NCBI GenBank assembly: GCA_016125275.1
Contig: WGMB01000003.1
Span: 124,001-188,000 of the forward strand
DNA: 64,000 bases
Origin: Acidobacteriota bacterium
GTDB lineage: Bacteria; Acidobacteriota; Terriglobia; Bryobacterales; UBA6623
Reading direction: 5' to 3'
In this document: positions 61,580 to 64,000 of the stretch, in pieces
How the letters are laid out: each line of letters opens with the position of its first letter
Numbering within the stretch: position 1 is the stretch's first letter
Translations under genes and position numbers: made by a program
Notes under the pieces: generated by a model
Seen by the model: the letters and a program-made list of their open reading frames with translations, nothing else
The model's database searches: none
What the model was told of the DNA's origin: nothing

Positions 61580-62635
61580 GTGACGCTGGCTGTGGCCGGC
61601 GGCGGCACTGCCGGCCATGTCGTGCCCGGACTGGCAGTGCTGGAAGAGTGGCGGAGGCTGGCGCCCGAAGCCGACTTCCTGTTTCTGGGAGGAGAGGGAG
61701 GCTTCGAGGAGCGCTTCACGTCCATGGCGGGCGTTGAGCTCGTTCGCCTGCCCAGTTCGCCGTTCGCCCGGCAAGGCCGCCGGGGCAAGGCGCGGGCCGC
61801 CTTCAACGCCGTACGGGCCACCGCCGCCGCCCTGCGACTCTTTCGGACGCGCCGGCCCGCGCTGGCGCTGGGTTTTGGAGGCTATGCGTCGGCCCCGGCT
61901 CTGGCCGCCGCGAGTCTGGCCGGCATCCCTTCCGCGTTGCACGAGGCCAACCTGCGGCCTGGCTTGGGCAATCGGCTCTCCGCTCGTTGGGTGGACAAAG
62001 TCTTCCTCGGCTGGAGAGAAACGGACGAGCGCCTGGACAACCCGCACTGCCAGTTCGTGGGCAATCCCCTGCCCCGCAGTCGCTTACCGCCCGGCGGACG
62101 GACAATGAATGGGAGCGGTCTGCCGCGCGTGCTCGTGCTTGGCGGCTCAGAAGGCTCGCCCGAGCTCAATGAACGCGCACCGGCGTTGCTCGGAGCCGTG
62201 CAGCGCCTATTGAGCCGGCCTTTGCGGGTTCTCCACGTCTGTGGTTGGGGCGAAAAGGCCGCCGTGGAGAGTCTGTACCGCGCGGAGTCCGTGGAAGCCC
62301 GCGTCGACTGCTTCGTCGAGAAAGTCGAAGATCTCTACGGAGAATGCGACTTTGCGGTCGCCACGGCCGGCTCGTTCACCCTGGCCGAGTTGGCCGCCTG
62401 GCGCATTCCGGCCCTGCTGGCCCCCTTGGAAGGAGCGGCCGGCCGGCACCAGCACGCCAACGCGGAAGCCTTTGCGGCTCGCAGCGACGCCCTGTTGCAT
62501 TGGGAACCCGCCCTCGTCGCCGACCTACTGCATGCGCCGGAGAAGCTCCAACGGGCCGCAGATCGCATGGGACGGGCCTTCGATCAGGGAGCGGCGGAGA
62601 CCCTGGCGCGGGCCTGCCTGGAGATGATCCGCTAG
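61580..62635 (+). CDS. GT28-family MurG/ALG13-ALG14-like N-acetylglucosaminyltransferase
   Basis: 351 residues from the GTG at 61580, which has AGGGAGG immediately upstream; an in-frame GTG at 61541 is the alternative. MurG motifs: AGGGTAGHVVPGLAV (5-19; second Gly of the usual GGTGGH is Ala), GFGGYASAPALAAA, HEANLRPGLGNRLSARWVDK, VGNPLPR, VLGGSEGSPELNERAPALL, ATAGSFTLAELAAWRIPALL and HQHANAEAF. Family members transfer GlcNAc to a polyprenyl-PP-sugar. MurG makes lipid II; ALG14-ALG13 is the split eukaryotic relative. Genomic context with ALG1/ALG2-like genes, away from any cell-division cluster, suggests a second GlcNAc on a lipid-linked glycan, but a true MurG is possible. Confidence 0.85.
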   Translation: MTLAVAGGGTAGHVVPGLAVLEEWRRLAPEADFLFLGGEGGFEERFTSMAGVELVRLPSSPFARQGRRGKARAAFNAVRATAAALRLFRTRRPALALGFGGYASAPALAAASLAGIPSALHEANLRPGLGNRLSARWVDKVFLGWRETDERLDNPHCQFVGNPLPRSRLPPGGRTMNGSGLPRVLVLGGSEGSPELNERAPALLGAVQRLLSRPLRVLHVCGWGEKAAVESLYRAESVEARVDCFVEKVEDLYGECDFAVATAGSFTLAELAAWRIPALLAPLEGAAGRHQHANAEAFAARSDALLHWEPALVADLLHAPEKLQRAADRMGRAFDQGAAETLARACLEMIR

Positions 62636-64000
62636 CGGCTCCGTCGACGCAGCCGGGCGAGGATCGCTTCCTCGGCCAGCCGCAACTCGGTCAACCCCAT
62701 GGCGCGGCTGAGGCCGAAGAACGTTGCGGCCCCCAGCGGAATGGAGATCGCCAAGTCGAGAGCGCGCGCGGTCCACGAGACGCCGACCTGAGCGGCGACG
62801 AACCGCGAGCTTCCCCAGCAGACCACGGTCATCACCACCGTGGCCGCCGCAATCTTCACGAACCCGGCCCACAATCGGCGCCCCTCCACGCCTCCCGCCC
62901 GTGTACGCATGGAAAGGAACAAGAACAGGAAGCTCAACGTGGTGACCGACGCTGTCGATAGGGCCAAACCCGCGTGCCCCCAGCCCAACCGCCGAATCAT
63001 GAACCAGTTCAGGCCATAGTTGAGAAAGATGGACAGGGTGGAGACCACGGCCGGGGCGCGAACGTCATCGAGGGCGTAAAAGGCCGGGGTCAGGATCTTC
63101 ATGCCGGCATAGCCCACCAGGCCCAGGCAGAACGCCGAGAGCGCCAGCGCGGTCTGCTGCGTGTCATATGCCGAGAAGGCTCCCCACTGGTAGATGACCC
63201 CAACGATCGATTCGCTGAGAACGATCAGACCGGCGGCCGAGGGCAGAGTCAGCAGGAAGACCAGACCCAGCGAGCGCGACAGGGTGTCCCGGAACTCGGG
63301 CATGTCGCCGCGGGCGGCGCTGCGGGAAATGGCCGGCAGGGTCGCCGAGCCGATCGCCACGCCGAACAGTCCCAACGGCAACTGCATGAAGCGGAAGGCG
63401 TAGCCGAGCCAGGAGACAGGGCCGTCGAGGATCTCTCCTTGGGCGTTGGTGATCTGGGAGGCGAAATTGCTGTTCACCACGACGTTGATCTGCACCGCCG
63501 CCGCGCCGAGCACCGCCGGCCCCATCAGCTTGAGAACCTGCCACAGCCTGGGGTCGCGCCAACTGAAGTCCAAGCGATAGCGCATGCCCAGTTGCCGTAG
63601 ACCCGGGACCTGCCAGAGGTACTGGAACAATCCGCCCAGCAGCGCGCCGACGCCCATGCCAACGATCGGATTCAGTCCTAGGACCGGGGCGACCCAGAAC
63701 GCCACGCCGAGGCCGATGCTGAGCGAGGTCACATTGAAGACCGCCGATGACAGCGACGGCATCAAGAAGCGGTCGTGCGATTGGAGCGCCCCCATGGCCT
63801 TCGCCGACAGCACGGCGAACAGCAGGAAGGGCATCATGATCCGCGTCAGCAGGACCGTGAGCTCCTTTTTGCCTTCGACCTCGCCGAACCCGGGGAACAT
63901 CAAGTCCACCACAGCCGGAGCAAAGACGGCGCCCACCAAGCACAGCAGCCCTACCGCCGGAACCAGCAGCGTCGTCAAGCGGTTGGAGAGGTCGAAGGCG
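62632..64000 (-). CDS. MurJ/MviN-type lipid flippase (partial, N-terminus outside window)
   Basis: 456 codons are inside the window and the frame stays open to the right edge, reading AFDLSNRLTTLLVPA at the edge, as inside MurJ. About 12 membrane segments of the MOP flippase superfamily are present, with RFMQLPLGLFGVAIGSATLPAIS, LPSAAGLIVLSESIVGVIYQ, FYALDDVRAPA and LNYGLNWFMIRRLGWGHAGL typical of MurJ. MurJ flips lipid II; the MOP superfamily includes polysaccharide flippases. Its stop overlaps the GT28 stop (CTAG at 62632-62635). Here it might flip either lipid II or the product of the adjacent glycosyltransferases. About 50-60 N-terminal residues are probably missing. Confidence 0.9.
   Translation of the reverse strand, partial: AFDLSNRLTTLLVPAVGLLCLVGAVFAPAVVDLMFPGFGEVEGKKELTVLLTRIMMPFLLFAVLSAKAMGALQSHDRFLMPSLSSAVFNVTSLSIGLGVAFWVAPVLGLNPIVGMGVGALLGGLFQYLWQVPGLRQLGMRYRLDFSWRDPRLWQVLKLMGPAVLGAAAVQINVVVNSNFASQITNAQGEILDGPVSWLGYAFRFMQLPLGLFGVAIGSATLPAISRSAARGDMPEFRDTLSRSLGLVFLLTLPSAAGLIVLSESIVGVIYQWGAFSAYDTQQTALALSAFCLGLVGYAGMKILTPAFYALDDVRAPAVVSTLSIFLNYGLNWFMIRRLGWGHAGLALSTASVTTLSFLFLFLSMRTRAGGVEGRRLWAGFVKIAAATVVMTVVCWGSSRFVAAQVGVSWTARALDLAISIPLGAATFFGLSRAMGLTELRLAEEAILARLRRRSR

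Overview
The window looks like chromosomal DNA of a high-GC Gram-negative bacterium of the phylum Acidobacteriota, most likely the Bryobacterales/Solibacter group. This is an inference. It rests on the C-terminal domain of the large secreted protease, which resembles the domain family expanded in Solibacter, on an Oar-like TonB receptor with an N-terminal carboxypeptidase-regulatory-like domain, and on many Tat-exported enzymes of Gfo/Idh, amidohydrolase and enolase type. No tRNA, rRNA, CRISPR array, insertion sequence or phage gene was recognised.

Layout. 1-15.4 kb: exported and peripheral metabolism (PQQ-type sugar dehydrogenase, creatininase, Gfo/Idh protein, a 1,122-residue secreted protease with a small upstream companion, Na+ symporter plus phytanoyl-CoA dioxygenase-like enzyme, sialidase-like protein, exported RidA and cupin, class III aminotransferase). 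15.4-17.7 kb: an orphan secreted protein behind a gene-free stretch, closed by a strong terminator. 17.8-25.7 kb: c-di-GMP enzyme, sugar isomerase, coaX, M16 peptidase and a helix-hairpin-helix protein. 25.7-30.8 kb: an asnB, glycosyltransferase, histidine kinase and REC-XRE regulator operon. 30.9-34.9 kb: lexA, acpP, fabF, etfB, etfA. 34.9-39.2 kb: a cobalamin riboswitch driving a TonB receptor and cobQ. 39.2-41.6 kb: small enzymes. 41.6-45.0 kb: a surface-glycan operon with a GT4-phosphoglycosyltransferase fusion, a methyltransferase and an ATP-grasp protein. 46.2-54.8 kb: an exported enolase-family lipoprotein, then a TonB receptor, beta-helix protein, sulfatase and Tat protein set. 54.9-59.1 kb: acetaldehyde dehydrogenase/aldolase pair and a PanF/YhdT-like transporter. 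59.1-64.0 kb: a cluster resembling the eukaryotic dolichol-linked oligosaccharide pathway.

The most striking region is the last. Two adjacent cotranscribed glycosyltransferases resemble eukaryotic ALG1 and ALG2 far more than ordinary bacterial GT4 enzymes. They diverge from a MurG/ALG13-ALG14-type GT28 enzyme, which converges on a MurJ-type lipid flippase. Together they could build and flip a GlcNAc-mannose lipid-linked glycan in the order of the N-glycan core. This is inference from motifs and gene order.

A second cross-cutting pattern is that at least 13 genes have a -10-like hexamer ending only 6-10 bases before the start codon, mostly without a Shine-Dalgarno sequence, which suggests leaderless or near-leaderless mRNAs.
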